From positions 186,001-250,000 of the forward strand of contig NZ_BKCF01000001.1 of assembly GCF_009014635.1 (NCBI RefSeq): a stretch of 64,000 bases of DNA. Reading direction: 5' to 3'. The notes under the pieces are model-generated. The model searched no databases and was not told the origin of the DNA. It was given only the letters and a program-made list of their open reading frames with translations. This document shows, piece by piece, positions 49,717 to 58,780 of this stretch (the stretch's first letter is position 1; each line of letters begins with the position of its first letter). This DNA is from Patiriisocius marinistellae. Lineage in GTDB: Bacteria > Bacteroidota > Bacteroidia > Flavobacteriales > Flavobacteriaceae. A program made the translations under genes and the position numbers.

Positions 49717-49744
49717 AAAAGGCTCCCAACAATGGAAGCCTTTT
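49717..49744. terminator. Terminator between convergent genes
   Basis: 8-bp stem AAAAGGCT / AGCCTTTT plus two inner pairs after a mismatch. It sits between the convergent membrane-protein and DUF5689 genes. Confidence 0.7.
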
Positions 49745-49783
49745 AATGTGTTTAAAATTTCGGCTTTATGCCAAAAAAAGATA

Positions 49784-51202
49784 TTAGTTACCTGTAAGAA
49801 CAATATCGTCAATGTGGTAACGTGTTGATGCATCTGGATCATTACCTTCATATAAGAAAGCAAAATTTACTGTTCCATCAATACAAGAAACGTTGATTGG
49901 ACCCGCTGGTGTAAAGTCACCAAATCCACTTGCAGGACCTACTGGTATATTAGCATCAAGTGGAGACCAATCTGCTGTAGTAACGTCTCCAGTAAAGTTT
50001 GTAGAAACTAATACAGATAAAATTAGTCCATTATCAAATGCTGCTTGAATGTTAAAGTTTAATTCTTCTTCGATAGTGTTATCCATATCAATAGAAGGGG
50101 TTACTAACCAAGCTTGAATATCATCTTCTCCAGAGTTAAAACCGCTAATTTGTGCGTAATTACTATTACTAAAGTTTCCAATTTCCCAAACTAATGATCC
50201 ATCACCAACATTTACATTAGTCCAACCAGCAGCTTCATAATCTTCTATAGCGTTGAAGGCTTCAAAGTTTTCAGAGAAAAATGCTGTTCCGCCACCACTT
50301 GGTCCTGTACAATTAAAAACATCTGGATCACAACGCTCAGTGCTGTCAAAATTAATAGTCTCAGGAGAATTAACAGAAACAATAAAGTTATCTCCTTCAA
50401 AATCTGTTGTCAAAACACCACTTAAATTTCCTCTTCCATCAGGCAACAAAACGCTTTTAAAATCTGCAAATGTACTTGTGCTTAAAGTAGCTGTTCGACC
50501 ATCTGAGCAGCTTTCTAAAAGACGTTCACCATCAAATAAATCACTTGGTTCACCAGCAAATGTTTGACGGTTTGGCCCTAAAACAATGTTACGGTTAAAT
50601 TGTACATCATTTAATTGAATAAATGTATTAGTGTTTGCTATATTAAAATCTGCAATTGAAGTTGGCTTTGCTACAATAGTAGCTACTTCAACATCTCTAA
50701 TTAGAAATTCTTCAAATTGAGCTTCAGGAATTTTATCAATTAAAGTTCCGTTTAAAACTCCTAAACTAAAATTACCTGCTAAATCACCTGAATTTGAAAA
50801 ACCAACTGTTAAACCATCTAATTTAATAAATACTTTACGTCCAAACTCAAAGGATGTAAATAATGGACTTACATCCACTAAAACACGTACTCCACGTGTA
50901 GGATTTTCTGCAGCATCTTGTATCACAAGTTCTTCAAAAAAGTTTCCTCCTTCGTCGCTTGACACAACATAACCAGTGATAAAGTTATTTGTTTCTTCAA
51001 ATCGTAAAATATTATTTCCGTTTGTAGTTTGTTCTTGCAATAATGCATCATATAGTGCATTAATCGATATAACATTTCCTTGAATATCTGGTGCCACAAC
51101 AGTTGTATCAGGCGTGTCAAAATCATCATCTTGCACACAAGATGATAAAAATACTGCTACTGAAAGCAATAGGATTAATTTGTAAAAATTTAATGTTTTC
51201 AT
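49784..51202 (-). CDS. DUF5689 / choice-of-anchor J surface lipoprotein
   Basis: The 472-residue protein has a lipoprotein signal (LILLLSVAVFLSSCVQDDD, Cys22). An OB-fold-rich DUF5689 region follows (about 45-290, ITGYVVSSDEGGNFFEELVI). A C-terminal jelly-roll of the choice-of-anchor J type (FSENFEAFNAIEDYEAAGWTN ... YHIDDIVLTGN) ends the protein. It lies 35 bases after a TonB-dependent receptor gene on the same strand, so it is likely the receptor's surface lipoprotein partner, in a role like SusD though unrelated in fold. The cargo is not evident; a divergent exported nuclease gene suggests nucleic acids or phosphate compounds. Confidence 0.87.
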   Translation of the reverse strand: MKTLNFYKLILLLSVAVFLSSCVQDDDFDTPDTTVVAPDIQGNVISINALYDALLQEQTTNGNNILRFEETNNFITGYVVSSDEGGNFFEELVIQDAAENPTRGVRVLVDVSPLFTSFEFGRKVFIKLDGLTVGFSNSGDLAGNFSLGVLNGTLIDKIPEAQFEEFLIRDVEVATIVAKPTSIADFNIANTNTFIQLNDVQFNRNIVLGPNRQTFAGEPSDLFDGERLLESCSDGRTATLSTSTFADFKSVLLPDGRGNLSGVLTTDFEGDNFIVSVNSPETINFDSTERCDPDVFNCTGPSGGGTAFFSENFEAFNAIEDYEAAGWTNVNVGDGSLVWEIGNFSNSNYAQISGFNSGEDDIQAWLVTPSIDMDNTIEEELNFNIQAAFDNGLILSVLVSTNFTGDVTTADWSPLDANIPVGPASGFGDFTPAGPINVSCIDGTVNFAFLYEGNDPDASTRYHIDDIVLTGN

Positions 51203-51237
51203 CTGAAATATATTAAAGTGTTCTATTTTTTTATTGA

Positions 51238-54096
51238 TTAAAATCTCACGTATAAATTAAGGTAATACGTAGTACCATATCCAAAGAAGTAACGAGGACC
51301 AAAAACTCTACCTCCGGCTAAACTTGTATCTTCTTGAACGTCTCTAAAGTTTGTTTTTCTTCCTTGCTCAAAACCACCTGTAGTGTATTCTTGATTGAAT
51401 ACATTATTTATCGTAGCAAAGAACCCTACATAATAGCTATCAATTTTCCAAGACTTTCCTCCTACTACATTAACTAATGAATAATTATCAAACTGTTCTT
51501 GTTCTAATAACTCTCTAGCAGTTGCCTCATCATAATCGTTAAATGTGTTTCCATCAAAATCTGATGTAAAGTTCGAAGTTCTTGCTAGGTTATTTACATC
51601 AATATAAGCATTTGAAAAATAGTTTCCAGTTACACCAACCCACCAAAAGTTAGGATCACGATATTCAAAACCAACTTGGAAAGCTCTTTCTGGGCCTCCA
51701 GCTACGTGGTAATCTTTTAATTTTGAAGTACCATCACCAAAAGTTACACGACCATCAAGGTCATCACTTGTTAAATATAGATTTGGGTTATTACTAAAAG
51801 TATAATTACCCATACTTGCTGCACCCTTTAATTTAATTGTAGGTGTAACTTGCGCTTCAATACCAAGCTCTGCACCTACATGTCTTTGATCAATTCCTGT
51901 CATTACCTCTTGAACAAAAGCATCTTGCTCAAGTCCTAGACCAGAAATATTTTCGGTAAAATAAAAACCTATATCAGTCTTGTCTTTAAAGCCTGTATAG
52001 AATCCAGTTAATCTAGCTTTAACAATAGGAGATCTAAAAATATAACTGATATCAAGGCTGTTTACTTTCTCACTTTCTAAGCCAAAAACAGTCTCATTAT
52101 TTATACGTGCATTGCTAAATGAATTTCTAATTGAAGGTGCTTTTGAATAGCTTCCTAAATTAACATCAATTAAATGACGTCCAGAAACCTTATAAGTAGC
52201 TCCCCCTTTAAAACCAAAGTTTGTAAAACTCAACTGCTCACTTTCTCCAAATGAAGCAGCTCCAGGGTAATTACCATTTTCAAACAATCCATTACGTTGA
52301 TATGTTGTATTTGATCCAGAAAGGGCTGCATAAAAATCTACTTTTTGATACTTAAACTGTCCTTGAGCAAACCCAGAAATAACATTAGCATTCATTTCAT
52401 AATTATACTTATAACGATCACCTTCTTGTACAATACGGTTACGGTTTCTTAAATCACTTTGTGCAATGTCACCTACGGTTACTTCTTGCGCTTGTTCATC
52501 ATCACCAGCAAAGAAGTCAACATCTAAATACCCTGTACCCCCTAATAAGTCAGTTAGCTCAGCAAAGTTCTCACTCTTTAGGCTTCGGTAATTAATTGCT
52601 GCGTTTACTATAATGTTATCTGAAACCTGCGTGTTCAAGATAGAATTAATTGTTATCTGTGAATCGTCTGTTCTATCTTCTTGAATAGCATAAATAGAAT
52701 TTCCTCCATTTGCAACATTTGTTGCATTAGTATTAGCAAAATATAATGAATTCCAATCTAGTTGTCCATCATTAATAAAATCCTGTTGTGCTAAATATGC
52801 TTGTTGATAATCATAAGGTGTTGGGTTGTCATCTCTTAAAAAATAACTAGGTAGTCTTTGATAGTAATTTCCAAAAGGATTACGAGCACCTCCTATGTAT
52901 GATTCTTGACCATCAATTGTTACAAGTCTTGTTCCTCCGTTATCAATTCTTGTCTGTCCAGATTTCCCAAATTGGTATGCCAAGTTAGAATTCAATGTTG
53001 TCTTTTCGCCAATGTTCCAATAGTGATTTAGCATAAACACTGGCTCTTCAATCTCACGAACACGGCTATTTCTCTTATCTCCATCAAAGTCTCCCCAATT
53101 TGGGTTATAACGAATTCCTTTTAAATCTCTCATTTCTTGAGTGATTGCAGTAGAACGACCTCTACGGTTGGGTGTATAAAATCCTGTAAAATTTAAGCTA
53201 TGATCATCATTTATTTTTTTCTCTACGGAAACGAAGAATGAATTAGCATCATATGCCGTACCATCTTGATAACCTTCTTCTCCAAAACGACGCGCTATTG
53301 AAAATGTATAAGCCCAGCCACTTTGTAATAATCCACTATTGTATGTTCCCATAATTCTTCCACGGTAACTTCTATCAGAAGATGCAAATGAAACACGACC
53401 TCCTTGACGGTATTGAGATGCTCTCATTATAATATTAGTTGTTCCAGCAACTCCACCAAAACTGGCATCATTAGCACTAAGACCCATTGAAAACTCTCTA
53501 TTTCTTTGAACATCATTTAAACCACCCCAGTTACTCCACTGTGGACGACCAGTAAGTTGTTTATTCATTTCAATACCATTTATAAGCAATTTACCATCAG
53601 CATTGTCAAGACCTCTTGGTCTAAAAAATGTAGCACTAAAATCAAACGCTGCAGCATTTAAAAATGCATCACGTGACGCTTGTAATAAACCCGAAGTATT
53701 AAAAGAAGTCCCATCATCTTGGTCAAGTTCATTATCACTTAGACTAATAATCCCAATCTGCGCTTCAATTTCTGTTAAATCTAATTCTAATAAAAGAGGA
53801 TCAAGATTTAAGGTGTTTCCGTTTTGAATAGTAATAGGAATACGCTGTGCGATATACCCTTGCTTATTAACTAAAAGTACTTGCTCTCCTTGAGGCAAAT
53901 CTGTACCACTAATTAAAAATAAACCACCAGCATCTGTTTCTGCACTATAAATACTAGACTCTATGCTAACATTTACATCAGGAATCACATCGCTAGAGTT
54001 GGTATCCACTACTCTTCCTTTTACGACTGCCTCTTGTGCTATGAGCGAACTCGTTGCAACAAAAAGTGTAAAAAAAGTAAAAATGAATTTTTTCAT
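51238..54096 (-). CDS. TonB-dependent receptor with carboxypeptidase-regulatory N-terminus
   Basis: The 952-residue protein has a signal peptide (ending LIAQ) and an N-terminal carboxypeptidase-regulatory-like domain (VVKGRVVDTNSSDVIPDVNV). Next come a plug domain (FRPRGLDNADGKLLINGIEM ... GGVAGTTNIIMRA) and a barrel ending in a C-terminal aromatic residue (YYLNLYVRF). It takes up a large substrate with energy from TonB. It is the first gene of an operon with the DUF5689 lipoprotein and is divergent from an exported EEP nuclease gene. It shares a WSNWGGLNDV-type plug motif with the second receptor at 55938-58607. Confidence 0.93.
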   Translation of the reverse strand: MKKFIFTFFTLFVATSSLIAQEAVVKGRVVDTNSSDVIPDVNVSIESSIYSAETDAGGLFLISGTDLPQGEQVLLVNKQGYIAQRIPITIQNGNTLNLDPLLLELDLTEIEAQIGIISLSDNELDQDDGTSFNTSGLLQASRDAFLNAAAFDFSATFFRPRGLDNADGKLLINGIEMNKQLTGRPQWSNWGGLNDVQRNREFSMGLSANDASFGGVAGTTNIIMRASQYRQGGRVSFASSDRSYRGRIMGTYNSGLLQSGWAYTFSIARRFGEEGYQDGTAYDANSFFVSVEKKINDDHSLNFTGFYTPNRRGRSTAITQEMRDLKGIRYNPNWGDFDGDKRNSRVREIEEPVFMLNHYWNIGEKTTLNSNLAYQFGKSGQTRIDNGGTRLVTIDGQESYIGGARNPFGNYYQRLPSYFLRDDNPTPYDYQQAYLAQQDFINDGQLDWNSLYFANTNATNVANGGNSIYAIQEDRTDDSQITINSILNTQVSDNIIVNAAINYRSLKSENFAELTDLLGGTGYLDVDFFAGDDEQAQEVTVGDIAQSDLRNRNRIVQEGDRYKYNYEMNANVISGFAQGQFKYQKVDFYAALSGSNTTYQRNGLFENGNYPGAASFGESEQLSFTNFGFKGGATYKVSGRHLIDVNLGSYSKAPSIRNSFSNARINNETVFGLESEKVNSLDISYIFRSPIVKARLTGFYTGFKDKTDIGFYFTENISGLGLEQDAFVQEVMTGIDQRHVGAELGIEAQVTPTIKLKGAASMGNYTFSNNPNLYLTSDDLDGRVTFGDGTSKLKDYHVAGGPERAFQVGFEYRDPNFWWVGVTGNYFSNAYIDVNNLARTSNFTSDFDGNTFNDYDEATARELLEQEQFDNYSLVNVVGGKSWKIDSYYVGFFATINNVFNQEYTTGGFEQGRKTNFRDVQEDTSLAGGRVFGPRYFFGYGTTYYLNLYVRF

Positions 54097-54143
54097 TCTG
54101 AAATTTTAAGTGTTATGATTATTAAATTGTTATGAATTGCGTG

Positions 54144-54179
54144 CAAAAGTAAGTGTTTCAATTCAATTAATTACTTTTG
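54144..54179. promoter_or_regulatory. Symmetric divergent promoter region (receptor / nuclease)
   Basis: CAAAAGTAA (54144-54152) and TTACTTTTG (54171-54179) form a perfect 9-bp inverted repeat. Each arm contains a TACTTTTG -7 element, one for the TonB receptor on minus and one for the nuclease on plus, so the two promoters interlock. Confidence 0.6.
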
Positions 54180-54227
54180 GCTCGGCATTTGCAGAATCCT
54201 TTACATAAACTTAATATTAAACATTTG

Positions 54228-55277
54228 ATGAAATTTCCGAAGTACATCCTACCACTACTATTATTGACATTCTCAATAACTATTGCACAGAAAAAGAAAG
54301 AATATAAAGTAAACACCATCGCTTTTTACAATGTTGAAAACCTATTTGACACTGAAAATGATCCTATAACATTTGATGATGATAGAACTCCTGATGGGAA
54401 AGACCATTGGACTGAAGAAATTTATCAAGCCAAATTAAAAAACATGGCAAAAGTTATTTCTGAAATAGGAAAAGACATCACTGGAACTTCACCAGCAATA
54501 ATAGGTGTATGTGAAACTGAAAACCGAAAAGTTCTTGAAGACCTTGTAAATCAAGAGCCTTTATTATTAAAAGATTATGGTATTATCCAGTTTGATTCAC
54601 CAGATCGCCGTGGAATAGATGTTGCTTTTTTGTATCAAAAAAGATTATTCACTCCTACTAACTACAAAGCACACGAATTAATTATTTATGATAATGTTGA
54701 TCCCACAAAAAGAATTTTCACAAGAGATCAACTCGTTGTTAGTGGAATGCTTGATGGTGAAAAAATGCATTTCATAGTTAATCACTGGCCTTCAAGAAGT
54801 GGTGGTGAAGCACGCAGTAGACAAAAAAGAATAAGTGCAGCAAAATTAAACAAGCATATTATGGATTCTATCTTTGTGGAGGAGCCTTATGCAAAAATTA
54901 TTACAATGGGTGATTTAAATGATGATCCTACAAGCCCAAGTGTTCGTGATGTTTTGCAGCCAAAAGGAGACAAAGAAGACATGAAAATGAAAGAATTATA
55001 CAACCCCATGTATAAAATGTTTAAGGATGGTCTAGGCACATTAGCGTACAGAGATGGCTGGAATTTATTTGACCAAATGATTGTTTCGACTGAGTTTACA
55101 AAAGATGACTATAGTAGCTACCGTTTTTACAAAGCAGGTATTTACAATAAATCTTATTTAGCAAATACTAAAGGACAATATAAAGGTTATCCCTACCGTA
55201 GTTTTGGAAACGGTGCTTTTACGGGAGGTTATAGTGATCACTTTCCAGTATTTGTTTACTTAATTAAGGAAAAATAG
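54228..55277 (+). CDS. Exported endonuclease/exonuclease/phosphatase family protein
   Basis: About 349 residues from ATG 54228, which starts the signal peptide KFPKYILPLLLLTFSITIAQ; the upstream in-frame TTG at 54177 would add 17 unlikely residues. EEP catalytic blocks are present: IAFYNVENLFDT, a Glu in GVCETENRKVLEDL, VNHWPSRSGG, GDLNDDPTS, and YSDHFPV at the end. It is probably secreted to the periplasm or surface and cleaves phosphodiesters. Divergent from the TonB receptor/DUF5689 operon. Paralogue of the cytosolic protein at 40341-41303. Confidence 0.92.
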   Translation: MKFPKYILPLLLLTFSITIAQKKKEYKVNTIAFYNVENLFDTENDPITFDDDRTPDGKDHWTEEIYQAKLKNMAKVISEIGKDITGTSPAIIGVCETENRKVLEDLVNQEPLLLKDYGIIQFDSPDRRGIDVAFLYQKRLFTPTNYKAHELIIYDNVDPTKRIFTRDQLVVSGMLDGEKMHFIVNHWPSRSGGEARSRQKRISAAKLNKHIMDSIFVEEPYAKIITMGDLNDDPTSPSVRDVLQPKGDKEDMKMKELYNPMYKMFKDGLGTLAYRDGWNLFDQMIVSTEFTKDDYSSYRFYKAGIYNKSYLANTKGQYKGYPYRSFGNGAFTGGYSDHFPVFVYLIKEK

Positions 55278-55298
55278 TTTAGAGTTTAGAGAAAAAAA

Positions 55299-55333
55299 CA
55301 ATTCCCAATATTCATTTTGAATATTGGGAATTG
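55299..55333 (+). terminator. Terminator of the exported nuclease gene
   Basis: Perfect 16-bp stem CAATTCCCAATATTCA / TGAATATTGGGAATTG with a TTT loop and a run of T. Confidence 0.93.
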
Positions 55334-55397
55334 TTTTTTTTATTATTTTATTAGCATAATGTTTTAATACACAATACTAACTATGGTTTAAAACTAA

Positions 55398-55838
55398 TTA
55401 AAACCATTGCGCCCATGGTATTCTACTTAATATCAATACTAAAGCAATTGTATAGAAAATCGCTAAGGTTTTTAGTTTAGGCACAGAAGTTAATTTCTTT
55501 TTATGCTTTGAATACCCTATTGTAATAAAAATTGTTGCAAGTATCATCACTGTTATGTGTTCAACAGCATAAAGTCTTAATAAAGAATCTTTCATCACTG
55601 CACTCATTCCATTATTCTTTATAGACTTAAACCCAAATGGTGATATAAAATATAGCACAAGACCTATAAGTAATTGAATATGCGTCACAATTAATGCAAA
55701 CAACGAAATTCTAAAATCCTTATAACTATATTCTTTTTTGCTGAAATGTCCAACAACTGCATTAACTGTAGCTAAAAACACGACAAGCACTACTAAATAA
55801 GCCCAATAGGAGTGAATAACCTGAACAACTTCGTACAT
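55398..55838 (-). CDS. Four-helix membrane protein (cytochrome b-like, uncharacterised)
   Basis: About 146 residues from ATG 55838 (MYEVVQVIHSYWAYLV); an upstream in-frame TTG at 55868 adds ten basic residues and is less likely. Four hydrophobic helices with histidines in VIHSYWAY, VVGHFSK, IVTHIQLL and AVEHITVM are arranged as in a small b-type cytochrome bundle. Homologues are sometimes labelled cytochrome b; heme binding is not proven. It lies after the divergent nuclease terminator and shares no operon. Confidence 0.7.
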   Translation of the reverse strand: MYEVVQVIHSYWAYLVVLVVFLATVNAVVGHFSKKEYSYKDFRISLFALIVTHIQLLIGLVLYFISPFGFKSIKNNGMSAVMKDSLLRLYAVEHITVMILATIFITIGYSKHKKKLTSVPKLKTLAIFYTIALVLILSRIPWAQWF

Positions 55839-55890
55839 ATTAATTTTTTTAAAAAATTGGTTTTTCAAAGGTACAAAATAAGGGCATAAA

Positions 55891-55918
55891 AAAACTGCCT
55901 CTGTTAGGAGGCAGTTTT
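55891..55918 (-). terminator. Terminator of the second TonB receptor gene
   Basis: 11-bp stem AAAACTGCCTC / GAGGCAGTTTT with a 6-base loop. The minus strand reads into a T-rich tract after the stem. Confidence 0.85.
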
Positions 55919-55937
55919 AAAATTATAAAACTTTTAA

Positions 55938-58607
55938 TTAGAAAGCGTAACGTAAACTTGCATTGTACGTTCTACCTGTTCCTAAGTTATTACCAAAATT
56001 GTTCTGACTTGAAATATAAGCTTCATTTGTTGCATTGTATACATTTCCTCTAAGCGTTAACTTATTTCCACTAAAGTTAAATTTATAAGTAAAACCTACA
56101 TCTAGTAAACCAAAAGCAGACAATCTATTTGCTTGAAAAGTATTACCAGCTAAAGCCTCATCAACTACATCATCAGGATCAACCTGCGCATATATATCTG
56201 TATATACATTGTAATCTCCATCAACGCTTAAACCTTCACATACTTTTAATACTAATCCAGCTCCAAAAGATGTTTGAGGCGCACGACCTACTTTTGTTCC
56301 TGTCAGGTCAACTTCAGTTACACCTCCGTTAAAATCTAAAAATTCAAATGTATCGTTATCTTGACGTGTTACTGGTGTTGAACCATCATATTTCCAGTTA
56401 CCTAATGAACCATAACCTTTTAAACGGTAGCGGTCACTATCTGGGCGGTATTCAAAATCAAACTCTAATCCTTGGTGGATTTGCGTTAAGTCAGTAAATC
56501 TATCAGTATAAAAAACATCTGGAATTCCATTATCAGGATCTCCATTGATACGTCCACTTTGAGAAAGGAAACGGTTACCCCATTTTGTTCTATATACATC
56601 AACATTTAATCTAAAGTTACCTTTTTTGTAACGGTATCCAGCTTCATAACTAAAAATCTCTTCATTATCAACATCTGGTTGAACTAATGCATTTGAGTTT
56701 CTAATATCAGCAAAAATATTATCTAAATAAGGTTGTTTTGAGTAATATCCTACGTTTGCAAAGAAAGTACTTGCCTCATTTATTGAGTAACCAACTCCAC
56801 CTTTTGCATTATATCCTAATTTATTAATTTTTTCAGATTCACCTAAACCATCAACACCATCAATAGTGTTTCCTGTAAAACGACCTGTTCTTTGAAAAGA
56901 CTGCGTAGAAACTGCTCCTTGTACAAAAGCAGAAAAACGATCTGTTGCATATTCTGCTTGACCAAATCCACCTACATAATTAATATTTTCATCATAGTCA
57001 AACTGCGTACGGTTAGCTTCATTAGCATAATCAAATAACGCTGACCAAGGATCTGCATCATATTCATTTTGAAAAACATATCCGTCTGGGCGATCTGTTC
57101 TAAAGTTATCATTGTAACCAGAAAGACCTAATAAATCATTAATTTGATAAAAGTGTGTTCCTTTATATAATCTTCCATCTACACCAATACTCAAGTTCAG
57201 GTTTTCATTAGCTTCATAATTTAAGTTTGAAAGCAAACCGTACCAATTGTGATTATTGACAGATGCTCTTCTCGCATATGAATTACCAAACTCTCCTATA
57301 CCTCCTTCAAGAGCCAGGTTATTATCTCTAATCTGTTCAAAGTCAATTTCTGTAGTAACCTCATCTGGATCTACACCTGGAATATTATCATTATATTCAT
57401 TTCTTACTCTACCACGTCCTAAACCTCCAGTACCACCACCACGGCCCCAAGAAGCATAAACTACTGTAGCTAAATCTGTTTTATCATTGATTTCATAATC
57501 CCAGTTAAGGTTTGCTACTGGCTTATGGTAATAATTACGACGCTCCGTAAAACGCTCTCCGTCTAAGAAACCTGAGTTAGGATTGTAACGACCTCCAAAA
57601 GCCTTGTAAGTATCTTCACTTTGACCAAAGTTTTGATCATGATATTGTGGAGCACCTGTAAGTAAAAAGTTAAATGAACTTCTTTCGCTTGGCTGGTATC
57701 CAACAGCAAATAAGTAATTTTGTCCTTGACCTTCTGTACCAAAAGCATACTTTTTATGTGCTTGCCAGTGATCTAAAAGTACTGAAAATGCCCAACCATT
57801 TTCATTCAAGCCTGAGTCATAAGAAACCGTACCTTTAAAGTAGCTATCATTACCTCCAAGAATACGTACTGATCCACCTTGTTTTTTGTCTGTAGTTTTT
57901 GAAATGATATTTACAGTACCACCCACAGAAGAAATGGCAAGTTTAGAAGCACCAAGACCTCTTTGTACTTGTACAGCATTTGCTACATCGCTCATTCCCG
58001 ACCAGTTAGACCAGTACATACGACCATCTTCTTGACCATTAATAGGCTGACCGTTTAATAAGAATGCAGTGTTAGTATCATCAAAACCTCTCAAAAAGAC
58101 TTGACTGTCACCAAAACCACCACCTTGGTTAGCAACATATACAGAAGGTGTATTTTTAAAAGATTCAGTAAATTCTGCGTTACCTGAAACTTTTAAACGA
58201 ATTTCCTCTTCTCTAATTGTTGATACTGCAACTGGAGTTTGACGACCCTCTGCAACTTGAATAATACCACTTCCTACAATTATTACCTCATCAAGAGATG
58301 CTGCATCTGGAGTAATATTAATTGAACCTAAATTTGCTACACCATTCTTTATAGTATAGTTTACAGTTCTGCCAGTAAACCCTACATAACTCAAAGTGAG
58401 AGTACCATTGTTATTAGCTACCTCTAATTTGAAGTTACCATCAAAATCTGTGATAGTTCCATTCGTTGTCCCGTTTACTAGTACGTTAGCGCCAGGCAAA
58501 GCTCCTCCAAGATCTGCATCAACAACAGTTCCTGTTACGGTACCTTGAGCAAAAGATGTAGCCATCCCAGCAATTGCCATAAAAGTAATTAGTAATAGTT
58601 TTTTCAT
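55938..58607 (-). CDS. TonB-dependent receptor
   Basis: The 889-residue protein has a signal peptide (ending TSFAQG), a carboxypeptidase-regulatory domain (GTVVDADLGGALPGANVLVN), a plug (EVIIVGSG, QVFLRGFDDTNTAFLLNGQPI, GTVNIISK) and a 22-strand-type barrel ending NASLRYAF. No SusD-like lipoprotein gene is adjacent, so it may import a small ligand such as a siderophore, vitamin or metal complex; the ligand cannot be read from sequence. Regulated by a promoter with an overlapping palindrome (58638-58678) and ended by its own terminator. Confidence 0.93.
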   Translation of the reverse strand: MKKLLLITFMAIAGMATSFAQGTVTGTVVDADLGGALPGANVLVNGTTNGTITDFDGNFKLEVANNNGTLTLSYVGFTGRTVNYTIKNGVANLGSINITPDAASLDEVIIVGSGIIQVAEGRQTPVAVSTIREEEIRLKVSGNAEFTESFKNTPSVYVANQGGGFGDSQVFLRGFDDTNTAFLLNGQPINGQEDGRMYWSNWSGMSDVANAVQVQRGLGASKLAISSVGGTVNIISKTTDKKQGGSVRILGGNDSYFKGTVSYDSGLNENGWAFSVLLDHWQAHKKYAFGTEGQGQNYLFAVGYQPSERSSFNFLLTGAPQYHDQNFGQSEDTYKAFGGRYNPNSGFLDGERFTERRNYYHKPVANLNWDYEINDKTDLATVVYASWGRGGGTGGLGRGRVRNEYNDNIPGVDPDEVTTEIDFEQIRDNNLALEGGIGEFGNSYARRASVNNHNWYGLLSNLNYEANENLNLSIGVDGRLYKGTHFYQINDLLGLSGYNDNFRTDRPDGYVFQNEYDADPWSALFDYANEANRTQFDYDENINYVGGFGQAEYATDRFSAFVQGAVSTQSFQRTGRFTGNTIDGVDGLGESEKINKLGYNAKGGVGYSINEASTFFANVGYYSKQPYLDNIFADIRNSNALVQPDVDNEEIFSYEAGYRYKKGNFRLNVDVYRTKWGNRFLSQSGRINGDPDNGIPDVFYTDRFTDLTQIHQGLEFDFEYRPDSDRYRLKGYGSLGNWKYDGSTPVTRQDNDTFEFLDFNGGVTEVDLTGTKVGRAPQTSFGAGLVLKVCEGLSVDGDYNVYTDIYAQVDPDDVVDEALAGNTFQANRLSAFGLLDVGFTYKFNFSGNKLTLRGNVYNATNEAYISSQNNFGNNLGTGRTYNASLRYAF

Positions 58608-58637
58608 GTTTGTTTGTTTTAATTAGAAATTATTTTG

Positions 58638-58645
58638 CAAAAATA
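58638..58645 (-). promoter_or_regulatory. -7 promoter element of the second TonB receptor
   Basis: TATTTTTG on the minus strand matches TAnnTTTG, 30 bases before the start codon. Confidence 0.55.
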
Positions 58646-58657
58646 CGGTTAACTTAT

Positions 58658-58678
58658 ACATTTACATAACGTAAATGT
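58658..58678. promoter_or_regulatory. Operator-like palindrome at the receptor promoter
   Basis: ACATTTAC-N5-GTAAATGT, a perfect 8-bp inverted repeat located 12 bases beyond the -7 element, so it covers the -33 region. A metal- or nutrient-responsive repressor or a Crp-like activator could bind here; the factor is unknown. Confidence 0.5.
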
Positions 58679-58780
58679 TAAGAAAACAATAACAATTTAT
58701 TTTTTTAAAAGTACTTGATTTTCACTCCTACAAAGAGACTAGGAGAACATAGTTAATAACAAGCTTATCAACATGTTACA

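Noticed and set aside
58725-58745. Hairpin CTCCTA / TAGGAG downstream of the M23 gene
   Set aside because: Only six pairs with a 9-base loop and no adjacent T run on the minus strand, so not reported as a terminator.
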